NCBI RefSeq assembly: GCF_003604195.1
Contig: NZ_QXGR01000012.1
Span: forward strand, 1 to 64,000
DNA from: Simplicispira lacusdiani
GTDB taxonomy: Bacteria > Pseudomonadota > Gammaproteobacteria > Burkholderiales > Burkholderiaceae_C
Direction: 5' to 3'
DNA length: 64,000 bases
A model generated the notes under the pieces. It saw nothing but the letters and a program-made list of their open reading frames with translations. It searched no databases and was not told the origin of the DNA. The translations under genes and the position numbers were made by a program. Numbering within the stretch: position 1 is the first letter of the stretch; the number at the start of each line of letters is the position of its first letter. Below, piece by piece: positions 1 to 7,999 of this stretch.

Positions 1-1
1 C

Positions 2-76
2 TGGAAGTCTCCGTACCAAGCATTCCAGCAGTTCATGCAGGCCATTGCGCAGCGCCAGGGCGCTACCATTCACTGA
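2..76 (+). other. Possible 3' end of an unrecognised gene
   Basis: A reading frame open at the left edge ends with TGA at 74-76 and would encode about 24 residues finishing in AQRQGATIH. It may be the C-terminus of a gene that starts outside the window, for example a small immunity or effector-associated gene next to the Rhs fragment. The piece is too short to identify and could be chance. Confidence 0.2.
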
Positions 77-130
77 TTCTCAATGGTGGTGTTGCACTTC
101 AGATTTGAGACCGCCATCCAATTGCTCTCA

Positions 131-178
131 AATTGATAGCTGTAAGCGCTTGCCCATCAAGCGCCAGAGCCAGATTTC
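131..178 (+). repeat. ATAGCT/GCGC hairpin repeat, copy 1
   Basis: First of nine copies of a short element with the pattern aTTGATAGCT, four variable bases, GCGC, about ten bases, GCGCCAGAGCC and a T-rich tail. The core is a perfect hairpin here (GCGCTT, loop GCCCATC, AAGCGC). It lies at the 5' end of the Rhs remnant, where Rhs homology begins only about 50 bases further on. Confidence 0.75.
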
Positions 179-1614
179 ATCCGAAATTCAAATCTCGACG
201 CATCCCTTGCCCCCTGGGCCTGCCCCAGCAAGTGACCGACGCCCTGGGCCGCAGCACCACCTACGAGCGCGACCTGCTGGGCCGCCCCACGCGCATCACC
301 CACCCCGATGGCGCCAGCACCACCCTGCAGTACGACCAGGGCACCGTGGGCTACCTGAGCTCAGTCACTGACCCCAGCGGTACCACCACCTACGAGCGCG
401 ACAGCCTGGGCCGCATCACCCGCAAAACCCAAACCCTGGCCAGCGGCAACACCCGTAGCATCGGCTACCAGTACGACGCCAGCGGCCTGCTGGCCAGCAC
501 CACCTACCCCGGCGGGCAGGTACTGCAATACCAGCGCGATGCCACCGGCCAGATCACCGCGCTGGCCTGGGCCGGCCAAAGCCTGGTGCAAGCCATCACC
601 TGGAGCCCCCTGGGCCAGCCCCAGGGCTGGAACTGGACCCTACCCGGCGCAGCCACCAGCCTGAGCGCCAGTCGCAGCTACAACAGCGCAGGCCAGACCA
701 CCCAGACGGAAACCACCAGCCAGCAATACGACGGTGCAGGGCGCATCCAAAGCCTCACCCAACACCTGTGGCACCCCGCAGACACCGACAGCAGCCACAA
801 CACCCTCGCCCAAAGCCCCACCACCTGGAGCGCCAGCTACGACCGCGCCGGGCGCCTGAGCGCCCTCACCAAGACCAGCGGCAGCGGCAATGCAAAGGAC
901 ACCACCACCTACCAATACGACCCCAACGGCAACCTCACCAGCAGCCAGCGCGAACGCGCCGCAACCACCACCACCCGCACTTACCGCACAGAAAGTGGCC
1001 ACAACAAACTCCTGGGCTTTAGCCAGACCAGCACCAGCGCCAGCACCAGCGTCACCCACCAGTACGACGCTGCAGGCAATCTGCAAAGCGACGGCCTGCA
1101 CCAGTACCACTACGACAGCCAGGGCCGCCTGCAAAGCAGCCAGACGGGCCAGGGCCAGGATGCCCCCACCACCAAATACGCCCACAACGCCCTGGGCCAG
1201 CGCGTTTTCAAGACCGAGCCCCTGTATGCCGCAGCCAGCAGCAAAGACGGCGCCCTGGACGACGAGGAAGCAGACCTGGAACCCCCCGGCCTGTTGCAAA
1301 CCCTGGCCCACTTCTTCGCCCGCCTGTGGAGCCCCGCCAAGAGCGACGCCGAACACCTGGGCTGGGCCTATGTGTACGACGAAGAAGGCAACCTGCTGGG
1401 TGAATACGGCACAGGCGGTGCACAAAGCGCAGGGCAAAGCCAGTACCTGTACCTGCCCACAAGCCAAAGCCCCATCCCCATCGCCGCAGAGATCGACGGG
1501 CGCCTGTACGCCATCCACACGGACCACCTGGGCACGCCAAGGCGCCTGACGCAGGCCGACGGGCAGGCATGCCTGGCGTGCAAGCCCGTGTACCCGATAA
1601 TCCTGCGATGGTGA
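133..1614 (+). pseudogene. Rhs/YD-repeat protein fragment, truncated at both ends
   Basis: The frame carries many YD-type repeats (DALGRSTTYERD, YQYDASGL, YQYDPNGNL, YVYDEEGNLLGEY) and the core-end signature YAIHTDHLGTPRRLT. Intact Rhs proteins are usually well over 1000 residues and form a shell around a C-terminal toxin. Here only about 450 residues of the C-terminal half of the core remain. Rhs similarity starts near base 215, just after a hairpin repeat, so the first ~27 codons are not Rhs-like. Homology ends near 1563, before any toxin domain, and the frame then runs into the leader of gspC. There is no plausible native start codon and no toxin or immunity gene. I read it as a remnant; a processed orphan core is the less likely alternative. 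Confidence 0.8.
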
Positions 1615-2048
1615 CGAATTCACACAGCATCTGGGGCGTGCGCCTCGCCACCCTGGGCATCTGGGCGCTGGCCGCCGCGAGCCTGGCTTATTGGGGGCTG
1701 CGCCTGTCGGCCCATGCGCCTGCGCTGGCGGTGCCGGTGGCGGCACCGGCCGTCCTCGCGCCCGATGCGCAGGCCCTGGCGCGGCTGCTGGGCGCCGTGC
1801 CGGCGCAGGCGCCCGTGGCGGCGCCGGTGTCCAGCCGCTTTGCCCTGGTGGGCGTGCTGGCGGGGCGCGAGAGCGGCGGTGGCGCCGCGCTGATCGCCGT
1901 CGATGGCAAGCCGGCGCGGCCGTTCCGCGTGGGCGCTACGGTCGACGCGGGGCTGGTGCTGCAGGCGCTGGGGCCGCGCCAGGCGCGCCTGGGCGCCTCG
2001 GTGGACGGGCCGGCCACGGTTACGCTGGAGATGCCGCAGCGCAAATGA
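1608..2048 (+). CDS. gspC: Short GspC-like type II secretion protein
   Basis: The 146-residue product has an N-terminal membrane segment (about residues 8-27), an Ala/Pro-rich periplasmic linker and a C-terminal HR-like beta domain (from SRFALVGVL to about residue 135). In type II secretion, GspC links the inner-membrane platform to the GspD secretin through this HR domain. It is about half the length of classical GspC and lacks a PDZ or coiled-coil end, matching the short GspC/protein N form seen in many betaproteobacteria. The start at ATG 1608 puts the membrane helix at the N-terminus; the frame is open further upstream into the Rhs scar. No other gsp gene adjoins it. A gspF lies about 31 kb away in this window. 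Confidence 0.7.
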   Translation: MVTNSHSIWGVRLATLGIWALAAASLAYWGLRLSAHAPALAVPVAAPAVLAPDAQALARLLGAVPAQAPVAAPVSSRFALVGVLAGRESGGGAALIAVDGKPARPFRVGATVDAGLVLQALGPRQARLGASVDGPATVTLEMPQRK

Positions 2049-2075
2049 CCGGCGGGGCTGCGCGCCAGCGGCGCG

Positions 2076-2504
2076 TCACCCGTTGTTGTTATTGTTGTTA
2101 TTGTTGTTGTTGTTATTGCTGCTGCGGCGCTTGTCCTGGGCCTCCTTGGCGGGAAGCTGTCCCGGCAGCGTGAGGAACAGCCCCGCCGTTCCCAGCATCA
2201 CCAATTGCGCGCTCTTGCTGTAGGCCTCGCCGTCGATGATCGAGAGCTTGGCGCCGCTGCACCACAGGGCCTGGATCTGTCGCGCCTGCGGCACGTCGAA
2301 GCTCTGCACCACCTTTCCCCCGGCGTAACCGCAGATGCGGCCGTCCTGGTAGATCAGGTGGTCCTGCTTGCCGCGCGCGGCGTTGGCCAGCCAGCGCACC
2401 AGCGCTTCTTCCAGCTGCGTGCGCTCGGGGCCGTCTTCCAGCCGCAGGGCGTTCAGAAAGCATTCCACGGTGTAGGCGGTGCGCTGCAGGTCGTTGGTGC
2501 TCAT
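2076..2504 (-). CDS. 142-residue protein with poly-asparagine tail, partner of radical SAM enzyme
   Basis: I recognise no family. Residues 1-120 look like a compact soluble domain (TAYTVECFLNAL, RICGYAGGKVVQSFD, GLFLTLPGQLP). A short basic stretch (KRRSS) follows, then twelve asparagines and a final glycine. The tail uses nine AAC and three interspersed AAT codons, so it is not a pure trinucleotide tract. The ATG at 2504 overlaps the stop of the upstream radical SAM gene by 4 bases (ATGA), which implies translational coupling. No signal peptide or membrane helix is visible. Position and coupling make it the likely substrate or substrate carrier of the radical SAM enzyme. That role is inferred; it could instead be an accessory subunit with an incidental low-complexity tail. 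Confidence 0.7.
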   Translation of the reverse strand: MSTNDLQRTAYTVECFLNALRLEDGPERTQLEEALVRWLANAARGKQDHLIYQDGRICGYAGGKVVQSFDVPQARQIQALWCSGAKLSIIDGEAYSKSAQLVMLGTAGLFLTLPGQLPAKEAQDKRRSSNNNNNNNNNNNNG

Positions 2505-4327
2505 GGCAGGTAGTGGAATTCGAAGTTCTGGAACGGCAGGTTGGCCGTCTGCACATGGTAGAAGGCGTTGGCCTTCTGCTTCTGGTAGTGGTGCTCGCGC
2601 AGGAAGAAGGTGGTGACGAACAGGTTGTTGAGCACGCCGCGCTGGTAGTGCGCGCGGTGCAGCTCGATGAGGCCGGAGAGGTCCACCTGCGCAAACGCCT
2701 CGCCCAGCAGGGCGCTGGGCTGCAGGAAGTCGGCGTAGAGCTGGTAGGTGAACACATGCGCCTGCTTGGTGCGCTGCTCGTCGCCATAGACCACGGGCGT
2801 GTCGCGCAGCATCTGCAGGTAGACGGTGTTGCGCACGGCCTCGGGGCAGTTCTGCGCCAGCAGGTCGCGGCGCAGATGCAGCACCACCCGGTCGCCGGGC
2901 ACCAGGGTGTGCACGCTGCGCTGGGTTTTGAGCAACTGCGACTCCAGCGCGATGGCCTCGCCATTGAGTTCGAGCACGAAGGCGCTGCCATCGAACACCG
3001 CCCGCAGCACCGCGTCGGCCTCGATCAGCGCGGGCAGGGTGTTCTTTTCTTCGCCCAGGTCGCCGGGCAGCACCAGGCGGCGCGCGGCGGGCCGGGGGGC
3101 GGTCTGCGCGAAGGCCAGGCCGGGGTGCGTGGCCAACTGGTATTGCTGCGCGTAGTCGTGCTGTACGTCCGGCGGGTCGGCGGGGTAGGTCAGCGGAGCG
3201 TCCGCGTAGATGCGCTTTTGCAGGCCGCAGGTGTAGGAGCGGCCACTCTGGTTCTGGTGCTTCACCACCGGGCAACCGGTGTGGCAGGTGGAGAGGTGGC
3301 CGCAGCCCTGGCAGGCGCTGTCGAAGCCGTGCGCCTGGTGCACCGCGCGGATCTGGCGCGCGCCGTTGTCCAGGATGTCGAGGATGGGCTGCTCGAACAC
3401 GTTGCCGTAGCGGAATTCCGGGATGCCCTGGCCGCGCACGCAGGAATACACCGAGCCGTCGCTCTGCAGCAGGTAGAAGCGCTCGCCGCAATTGGCGGCG
3501 TTGGTGCAGTAGCCGGGCGTGAACTCGTCGAACCAGTGGCGGCGCAGGCCTTCTTCGAGCTCGGTACCCCTGAAGGCGGCGTGCAGCGTGTCGTACAGCC
3601 GCTGCTGCTGCTCGGGCGTTGCCGGGGTGAGCACGGCCTCGCCCTTGGCGGCGCGGTTGAGCTCGGAGCCGAAGGCGAACATCAGGTTGAACTGGTTCAT
3701 GTCGAAGCCCAGCTCGCGGTGGATGAACCAGATGTCGTCCACCAGCGCCTGCATGTCCTGCAGATGCTCGCTGCTGAGCGTGGCGGAGATCTTCTTGGCG
3801 TGCGGGTAGCGCGCCAGCAGGCGGATGTTCTCCAGCGTGCGCGGCAGCCATCCGGTGCCGCCGCGCGTGGTGCGGTGGCGCTCGTGCAGGGCCAGCGGCA
3901 GGTCGATGCTGGCGCTGATGGACACCTTGTGCCGGTCGAACAGGTCGTAGAGCGGCGCAAACTTGAACAGGTTGGTCTTGATGTGCGGCGCCGACTTGCG
4001 GTGGCCCAGGGCATTGAGCGCGTCGAAATGCTCGCGGTAGTGCGCGCGGATCATGCCGAACAGCGCGTCGAGCACCTCGGGCGGCAGCGTGGTCACCTCG
4101 CCGCCGTGCAGCGAGACATTGAACGCCAGCACGCCAGCGTCGCGCAGCGCATCGAGCGTATGGCGCAGCGTGTGAACGGCGCGTTCGGCGTCGCGCTTGA
4201 GCGCGGCCTCGCTGGTCTGCTTGCCCAGGTAGCAGTAGCTGCAGCTCAAGTTGCAGCACAGCGTGGGCACGTAGAGCAGGTGGATGGAGCGCTCGAAGGC
4301 GCGCGCGGGAACGGCGGCGGTGTCCAT
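2501..4327 (-). CDS. Radical SAM/SPASM enzyme with extra C-terminal domain
   Basis: The 608-residue protein has the radical SAM cluster motif CxxxCxxC at Cys25, Cys29 and Cys32 (CNLSCSYC), which ligates the 4Fe-4S cluster that cleaves S-adenosylmethionine. Around residues 275-380 it carries a canonical SPASM cysteine set: C-x14-C, then CQGCGHLSTCHTGC (C-x2-C-x5-C-x3-C), and a further Cys 15 residues on. SPASM enzymes of this kind mostly modify peptides or proteins. About 200 residues beyond SPASM (from about residue 410) form an additional domain I do not recognise. The gene is second of three on this strand: it starts 2 bases after the membrane-protein gene and overlaps the poly-Asn gene by 4. 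The reaction is unknown. Confidence 0.85.
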   Translation of the reverse strand: MDTAAVPARAFERSIHLLYVPTLCCNLSCSYCYLGKQTSEAALKRDAERAVHTLRHTLDALRDAGVLAFNVSLHGGEVTTLPPEVLDALFGMIRAHYREHFDALNALGHRKSAPHIKTNLFKFAPLYDLFDRHKVSISASIDLPLALHERHRTTRGGTGWLPRTLENIRLLARYPHAKKISATLSSEHLQDMQALVDDIWFIHRELGFDMNQFNLMFAFGSELNRAAKGEAVLTPATPEQQQRLYDTLHAAFRGTELEEGLRRHWFDEFTPGYCTNAANCGERFYLLQSDGSVYSCVRGQGIPEFRYGNVFEQPILDILDNGARQIRAVHQAHGFDSACQGCGHLSTCHTGCPVVKHQNQSGRSYTCGLQKRIYADAPLTYPADPPDVQHDYAQQYQLATHPGLAFAQTAPRPAARRLVLPGDLGEEKNTLPALIEADAVLRAVFDGSAFVLELNGEAIALESQLLKTQRSVHTLVPGDRVVLHLRRDLLAQNCPEAVRNTVYLQMLRDTPVVYGDEQRTKQAHVFTYQLYADFLQPSALLGEAFAQVDLSGLIELHRAHYQRGVLNNLFVTTFFLREHHYQKQKANAFYHVQTANLPFQNFEFHYLP

Positions 4328-4329
4328 GC

Positions 4330-4788
4330 TCAGGCTTCCTCCAGCGGGGTGCCGGGCGCCGCCTGGAGTACGCGCTCGATGATGCGGCTGCTCACCTTCT
4401 CGAATTTGGCCGCCTTGTTCTTGGTGATCTTGTCGGGCTTGCGCGCATTCGTGGGGAACTTGTCGCGTTCCAGTCTCAGCAGCAGGCCCTCGGCGCCAGA
4501 CAGTGCGAGCGTACCCCGCGTGCGCGACAGCACCATGCGCCGCACGTTACCGTAATAGACGATGGTGTCGCCGCACAGCAGGTAACGCGGACCCAGTTGC
4601 AGATAGCGGCTGGCGGTGAAGCGTGCCAGCAGCGGCACCAGCCACAGTGCGGCGCCCACGGGAAACGCCAGCACCGTGGCCAGCAGCGCCACCGCCATGC
4701 TGGCCCAGGTGAACCCGCGGCGCGCCGGACTGATCAGTGGGCGGCCGCCGTGCGGGTATTTGAAAAGGATGAAAGCAGGGGCGGCCAT
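4330..4788 (-). CDS. Small inner-membrane protein, first gene of the radical SAM cassette
   Basis: The 152-residue product has a hydrophobic stretch at about residues 26-56, long enough for one helix or a helical hairpin. A cytoplasmic-looking beta-rich region follows (RYLQLGPRYLLCGDTIVYYG, then LSRTRGTLALSGAEG), and a basic, helical C-terminus (KFPTNARKPDKITKNK). No family is recognised; the beta region resembles small PH-like membrane-associated domains only in general character. The start at ATG 4788 gives the shortest leader before the hydrophobic region; the frame stays open upstream but that stretch has no coding character. Only two bases separate it from the radical SAM gene, so it is cotranscribed and may anchor the enzyme or its product at the membrane. 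Confidence 0.65.
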   Translation of the reverse strand: MAAPAFILFKYPHGGRPLISPARRGFTWASMAVALLATVLAFPVGAALWLVPLLARFTASRYLQLGPRYLLCGDTIVYYGNVRRMVLSRTRGTLALSGAEGLLLRLERDKFPTNARKPDKITKNKAAKFEKVSSRIIERVLQAAPGTPLEEA

Positions 4789-5065
4789 GGCGGAGAGGGG
4801 AAAGGGGGTTGGCTGCGGCTTGTCTGTATTTGTACCTCTTTTATGCGGGCGTGGCGGTTCGGCCACGTCCATTTCGTGCCGATGCGTTCCATGGCGATGG
4901 CTTTGGCGCGATGGGCCTCGATTTTCCGCCGGCCCCGGTCTCGCGCCCGCATGTGCATGGGTGGCGTTCATGGGGGAAAATACGCGGTTTTGCCCGCCGG
5001 GGACATGGTCTCCGATGCCCGGGCGCCCCAGACGGGGCGCTGGCGCGGCGTGCGGACTCGATGGC
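4789..5065. promoter_or_regulatory. Divergent control region between radical SAM cassette and motor-like operon
   Basis: These 277 bases separate two divergent operons, so promoters for both must lie here. I see no convincing sigma-70 boxes or operator palindromes. The stretch around 4808-4850 is relatively T-rich for this genome. Confidence 0.4.
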
Positions 5066-5821
5066 ATGCATCTACACCACCGACTCACCAGCTCCCCCTT
5101 GGTCCTTCTGCTCCAGCAATGGCAGCCAGCGGACGGTGGGTTGGCGCGTCCCGATGTGGCAGAGCACCTGGGCCAATGGTTGAGCGCCGTCGATGCCGTC
5201 CGGTTCAATGGAGCGTTGCGTTCGATAGAGTCCTTGTCCGCGCAGGCGATTCCGCCGGGGCAGGCCGTGGACCTGCGCTCCATGGAGGAAGCCTGCCACG
5301 GCCTGCGCGCCGAGCTGGATGCGCTCATCGTTCCCCGCAGCCCGCCCGCCCGGGCGGTGCGCGGACGGATGGCCAGTGTGCCGGCCGATGCCATCGACCC
5401 CCAGTCGGAGGCGGATTTCGCCCCCCATGGCCAGCGCTACCTTGGCTTGCAGAAGCAGATGGAAACGCGGCTGGGCGCGGCGCGCGCCCAGATGCGGCAA
5501 TGGCTGGCGAAAGGCTCGCCCGCCCTGCGACAGCTGGCGGTGCTGGACGGGGTGCTGGAGCAGATGCTGGGCGCGCGCGAGCAGAGGCTGTGGGCGCTGC
5601 TGCCCACCTGCCTGGAAGGTCGTTGGGTGCATTGGCGCGGCCTCCATGCGCGGCAACTGGAGGCCTCGGGGCAGGAGGACGCGCCGCGAGGCTGGCGGCA
5701 GCCGGGCGGCTGGCTTTTTGCTTTCGAGCAGGATGTCCGTGCGCTGTGGATGGCGGAAGTGCAGCTGCGCTTGCAGCCTGTCATGGGCTTGCTGGACGCG
5801 GCCCGAAACGAGAACAGGTAG
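5066..5821 (+). CDS. DUF3348 family protein
   Basis: The 251-residue soluble protein matches my recollection of DUF3348 by its opening (RLTSSPLVLLLQQW), its position directly before a DUF802 gene and its helical, Arg/Gln-rich composition. No signal peptide, membrane helix or catalytic motif is visible. The ATG at 5066 was chosen because the family-like sequence starts immediately after it; the open frame upstream overlaps the divergent control region. The DUF802 start lies 6 bases downstream, so the four genes DUF3348-DUF802-OmpA-DUF2894 form one operon. A regulatory or cytoplasmic accessory role for the membrane motor encoded next is an inference. Confidence 0.75.
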   Translation: MHLHHRLTSSPLVLLLQQWQPADGGLARPDVAEHLGQWLSAVDAVRFNGALRSIESLSAQAIPPGQAVDLRSMEEACHGLRAELDALIVPRSPPARAVRGRMASVPADAIDPQSEADFAPHGQRYLGLQKQMETRLGAARAQMRQWLAKGSPALRQLAVLDGVLEQMLGAREQRLWALLPTCLEGRWVHWRGLHARQLEASGQEDAPRGWRQPGGWLFAFEQDVRALWMAEVQLRLQPVMGLLDAARNENR

Positions 5822-5827
5822 ACAGGA

Positions 5828-7999
5828 ATGAAGAAGAGTGTGATGGCCGGCGCTTTTGCCGCCGGCCTGGCGGCCGTGGGCTGGGTGGCGTGGGGCTTCG
5901 TGGGTTCAAGCCCGCTGGCGCTGGCGATGACTCTGGTGATCGCGGCGGTCTATGGGCTGGGGGCTTTCGAGTTGGTGCGGTTCAGCGCCGCGACCGGGGC
6001 ACTGGCGGCGGCGCTGGCGGGCATGGCCCAGCCGCTGGAAGACCTGGCGAGCTGGCTGGAGCGGTTGCCGCCCTCGCTGCGCGGCCCCGTGCGCCAGCGC
6101 ATCGAGGGCGCGCGCGCGGGACTGCCGGGTCCGGCGATGGCGCCTTATCTGGTGGGGTTGCTGGTCATGCTGGGCATGCTGGGGACCTTCCTGGGCATGG
6201 TGGTGACCTTCAAGGGGGCCGTGTTCGCGCTGGAGACATCGTCCAATCTGGAGGCGATCCGCTCCGCGCTCGCGGCGCCCATCAAGGGGCTGGGGCTTTC
6301 GTTCGGCACCTCGGTGGCCGGGGTGGCGGCATCGGCCATGCTGGGCCTGATGCTGGCGCTGTGCCGCCGCGAGCGCCTGCTGGCGCTGCGCCAGCTCGAT
6401 GCGCGCATCGCCACGGTGCTGCGGCCGTTCTCGCCGGCCCAGCGCCGCGAGGAGATGTTCCAGGCGCTGCAGGCGCAGGCCTTGGCCATGCCCCTGGTCG
6501 TGCAGCAACTGCAGGGCCTGGCGGAAGGTCTGGAGCGCCGCCATGGGCAGTTGAACGACCAGTTGCTGGCGCAGCAGCAGGGGTTTCACCGCGAAGCCGC
6601 CGCGGCCTACACCCGCTTGGCCGACGCCGTGGGCGTGTCGCTGCAGCAGAGCCTGGAGACCGGCGCCCGGCATGCCGGCGAGGCCATCCGGCCCGTGGTC
6701 GAGGAGGCCATGGCCACCCTGACGCGGGAGGCCCACCAGTCGCACCAGCGGCTGCGCGCGGCGACCGATGCGCAGCTGCAGGCGCTTACCGGCCAGTGGG
6801 AAGGCACGGCCCGCCAGGTGGCCGATGCCTGGACGGTGGCGCAGCAAGACCAGGCCCGGTCCCAGGATGCGCTGGTTGCGCGCCTCGATACGGCCCTGCA
6901 GGCCGCCGCGCAGTCGCTGGAGCAGCGCTCCGGTGCGCTGCAGGCCGCGCTGCAGGCAACGGTGCTGCAGGCGCAAGCCGCCCAGGCCGAGGCCGATCGC
7001 CAGCGCTTGGAGGGTTGGAGCCGCTCCATGGAGGGCATGGCGGGCACGTTGGCGGCGCAGTGGCAACAGGCCGGTGCGCAGGCGCTGGAACAGCAGCAGC
7101 GCGTATGCCATGCCCTGGAGGCATCGGCCGCGCAGGCGGTGGCGCGCATCGGCGAGCAGACGCACCAAACCCTGGACAGCGCCACCCGCTTGCTCGCACA
7201 GACCGACGCGCTGGTGCGTGCGCGCATGGATACGGAGACCCAGTGGGTGCAGGCGCAGGGCCAGCGCATGGACCGGCTGGCGGAAGTCTGGCGCGCGGAG
7301 CTGAGCGCGTTGCGCGACGAGGAGGCGGCGCGCGGCCAGGCCGCCGTCGAGCGGCTTGATGCGTTGCAGGCCGCCGCTGCCCGGCACCTGGCCAGCCTGG
7401 GCGCGGCCCTGGAGGCCCCGCTCACGCGCCTGCTGCAGACGGCCTCCGACGTACCGCAGGCCGCGGCCGAGGTCATCGCCCAACTGCGGCAGGAGATGGC
7501 ACGCCTGGGCGAGCGCGACAACGTCGCGCTCGCCGAGCGCACGGCCATGCTGGAGCAGCTCGGCGCCTTGCTGCATTCCGTCAACGAGGCCGCCGTGCAG
7601 CAGCGCGCGGCCATCGCGTCGCTGGTCGATTCCGCCGCTTCCGTGTTCGACAGCGCGGGTAGGCAGTTTGCCCAGTCGCTGGGCGCGCAGGCCGGCAAGG
7701 TGGACGAGGTGGCCGCGCATGTGGCGGCCAGCGCGGTGGAACTGTCGAGCCTGGGCGCATCCTTCGGCCATGGCGTGGGCCTGTTCAGCGCCAGCAGCGA
7801 GAAGCTGACCGAGAGTCTGCAGCGCATCGAGGCGGCCATCGGCCAGTCCATGCAGCGCAGCGACGAGCAGCTCGCCTACTACGTGGCGCAGGCGCGCGAG
7901 GTGATCGACCTGAGCATCACCTCGCAGCAGGGCATCGTGGAAGACCTGCGCCGACTCCATGGCCACGCCATGGCTGGCGCGCCGGAGACCGCCGGATGA
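5828..7999 (+). CDS. DUF802 protein, MotA/ExbB/ZorA-like channel with long coiled-coil tail
   Basis: The 723-residue protein has two N-terminal helices (about 5-22 and 27-48), a third at about 110-135 containing MLGTFLGM and a fourth at about 155-180 (SFGTSVAGVAASAMLGL). These resemble the TM3/TM4 signatures of MotA/TolQ/ExbB proton-channel subunits. From about residue 190 to the end it is almost entirely Ala/Gln/Glu-rich helical coiled coil, more than 500 residues long and probably cytoplasmic. A MotA-like core with a very long tail is also the layout of ZorA in Zorya defence. The next gene encodes the matching MotB-like subunit and overlaps by 4 bases (ATGA). Assignment to DUF802 is by sequence character and gene order; function is not established. 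Confidence 0.8.
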   Translation: MKKSVMAGAFAAGLAAVGWVAWGFVGSSPLALAMTLVIAAVYGLGAFELVRFSAATGALAAALAGMAQPLEDLASWLERLPPSLRGPVRQRIEGARAGLPGPAMAPYLVGLLVMLGMLGTFLGMVVTFKGAVFALETSSNLEAIRSALAAPIKGLGLSFGTSVAGVAASAMLGLMLALCRRERLLALRQLDARIATVLRPFSPAQRREEMFQALQAQALAMPLVVQQLQGLAEGLERRHGQLNDQLLAQQQGFHREAAAAYTRLADAVGVSLQQSLETGARHAGEAIRPVVEEAMATLTREAHQSHQRLRAATDAQLQALTGQWEGTARQVADAWTVAQQDQARSQDALVARLDTALQAAAQSLEQRSGALQAALQATVLQAQAAQAEADRQRLEGWSRSMEGMAGTLAAQWQQAGAQALEQQQRVCHALEASAAQAVARIGEQTHQTLDSATRLLAQTDALVRARMDTETQWVQAQGQRMDRLAEVWRAELSALRDEEAARGQAAVERLDALQAAAARHLASLGAALEAPLTRLLQTASDVPQAAAEVIAQLRQEMARLGERDNVALAERTAMLEQLGALLHSVNEAAVQQRAAIASLVDSAASVFDSAGRQFAQSLGAQAGKVDEVAAHVAASAVELSSLGASFGHGVGLFSASSEKLTESLQRIEAAIGQSMQRSDEQLAYYVAQAREVIDLSITSQQGIVEDLRRLHGHAMAGAPETAG

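Noticed and set aside
84..115. Possible insertion-sequence end (GGTGTTGCACTTCAGATTTG) near the Rhs fragment
   Set aside because: No matching inverted end or transposase fragment was found in the window. It remains only a hint of an IS scar.
2501..4327. Anaerobic sulfatase-maturing enzyme or PqqE
   Set aside because: The cysteine pattern is shared across SPASM enzymes, but there is no sulfatase or pqq gene nearby and the 200-residue C-terminal domain is foreign to both.
4597..7359. Long plus-strand frame overlapping DUF3348 and DUF802
   Set aside because: It contradicts the clear DUF802 membrane and coiled-coil frame and has the Gly/Arg-rich look of a GC-rich shadow.
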